A DNA stretch of 14,502 bases, from contig JAUPWC010000185.1 in the NCBI GenBank assembly GCA_030916665.1, forward strand, positions 1 through 14,502, in the 5' to 3' direction. Shown piece by piece: positions 13,762-14,502 of the stretch; position 1 is the stretch's first letter; every line of letters begins with the position of its first letter. The notes beneath the pieces are model-generated. The model was not told the origin of the DNA and did no database searches. It saw only the letters and a program-made list of their open reading frames with translations. The position numbers and the translations under genes are program-made. The DNA comes from Verrucomicrobiota bacterium. GTDB lineage: Bacteria > Verrucomicrobiota > Verrucomicrobiia > Opitutales > Opitutaceae.

Positions 13762-14502
13762 TCAATACTTGTAGGTGACCGAGAGCTTCAGGTTGCGCGG
13801 GTCGCCGACCATCATCGAGTTACGGTTGATGCCGCCGAGGATGTAGTCCTTGTCCAGGACGTTGTTGATCTGGAGGCGGGCGGTCCATTCCTTGGCGCGG
13901 TAGGTGAAGCCGAGGTTGGCGACGGTGCGCGGGGCGATCTTGAAGCTGGGCTGCTGCGGCACGAGCTGGCCGCCGGCGAGCGGCTTGGTCGTGGTGAAGG
14001 CGTTGACGTTCTCGCCGACGAGGTCGCTGCGGTAATCGACGCCCAGGTTGATGCCGAAGCCCGCGAGCGTGCCCTCACTGAAGCGGTAGTCGGCGTAGAA
14101 GCCGTAGCTCTTGTCGGAGACGCCGCGGAGGCGCACGCCGGTGGGCTGGCGCATCTTGTAGTCGGTGTAGTTGCCGATGAGCGTGAGGTTCTTCGTGGCG
14201 GTGTAGCTGCCCTCGAATTCCCAGCCCTTCGAGGTGAGGTCGAGGTAGAGCGGGTTCTGGAGGGCGTTGGCGGCGGCCACGTTGCCCTGCGCGATCAGCA
14301 CGTAGTATTCGCTGTTCGGCACGGCGTAGTTCGACGAAGTGATGTCGAACCAGGCGAACGAGGCCGTGAGCTTGCCGTCGAGGAACGAGGTCTTGATGCC
14401 GTATTCGTCCTGGTCGCCGACCGAGGCGCGGAAGCTTGGGGCGACGTTGCCGGCGCTGAGCGAGCCGGGCATGGTGCCGCCCGAGGTGTTGTGGCTGTAG
14501 AA
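13762..14502 (-). CDS. TonB-dependent outer membrane receptor, C-terminal part (5' end outside window)
   Basis: The last 246 residues of an outer-membrane beta-barrel that imports a ligand using TonB energy. Typical features are alternating strands with turns, such as KLTASFAWFDITSSNY, then GWEFEGSYTATKNLTLIGNYTDY, the segment RTVANLGFTYRAKEWTARLQINNVLDKDY, and the terminal aromatic strand LKLSVTYKY. INNVLDKDY followed by a GDPRNLKLSV strand is the standard end of this family (SusC/FhuA-like class). The frame runs to the window edge; an internal ATG at 14472 is not the start. The plug domain and TonB box are not visible, so the substrate cannot be assigned. It is followed by a strong terminator and an AraC regulator. 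Confidence 0.93.
   Translation of the reverse strand, partial: FYSHNTSGGTMPGSLSAGNVAPSFRASVGDQDEYGIKTSFLDGKLTASFAWFDITSSNYAVPNSEYYVLIAQGNVAAANALQNPLYLDLTSKGWEFEGSYTATKNLTLIGNYTDYKMRQPTGVRLRGVSDKSYGFYADYRFSEGTLAGFGINLGVDYRSDLVGENVNAFTTTKPLAGGQLVPQQPSFKIAPRTVANLGFTYRAKEWTARLQINNVLDKDYILGGINRNSMMVGDPRNLKLSVTYKY

Overview
The window looks like chromosomal DNA of a GC-rich Gram-negative bacterium, most likely Verrucomicrobiota and plausibly Opitutaceae. That placement is an inference. It rests on the mix of a TonB-dependent receptor, a propeller-type hybrid sensor kinase, an MCE/Mla-type lipid transporter, AraC regulators, weak Shine-Dalgarno use, and short GC-rich palindromic repeats between genes. 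No rRNA, tRNA or CRISPR array is visible.

Layout. (1) 1-500 is the 3' part of argG (+). (2) 501-847 has no convincing gene; it holds palindromes and two tandem hairpins that probably end the operon arriving from the right. (3) 4946 down to 848 (-) is a tightly coupled four-gene operon: an exported WPF-repeat protein of unknown function, then MlaE-like permease, MlaF-like ATPase and MlaD-like MCE protein. It encodes the inner-membrane core of a lipid transporter but no recognisable MlaA, MlaB or MlaC. (4) 5137-6403 holds two 16S rRNA methyltransferases, rsmD (+) and rsmE (-), facing each other with overlapping 3' ends; rsmE appears to start at TTG. (5) 6446-11012 holds a NarL-type response regulator (+) and a 1296-residue hybrid histidine kinase with a C-terminal HPt domain (-). 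They are also convergent with overlapping 3' ends and together could form a complete His-Asp-His-Asp phosphorelay.

(6) 11181-12283 (+) is the most interesting part. A 59-codon ORF with a near-perfect ribosome binding site overlaps, through GTGA, a compact divergent YcaO-domain protein. YcaO proteins activate peptide backbone amides with ATP, so this pair looks like a minimal, possibly undescribed RiPP (ribosomally made, modified peptide) locus. (7) 12329-12604 is a MITE-like element with perfect 26-bp inverted ends and an AT-rich core, lying between the YcaO gene and an AraC regulator. (8) 12621-13493 (-) is the AraC regulator. Upstream of it come a degenerate palindromic repeat, a strong intrinsic terminator, and the 3' end of a TonB-dependent receptor (13762-14502, -) that runs off the window.

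Possible connections: the hybrid kinase is divergent from the peptide/YcaO pair and shares its 168-bp upstream region, so the phosphorelay may control it. The receptor and AraC gene on the far side could be a separate nutrient-uptake unit or could serve the peptide product. The sequence alone cannot decide this.
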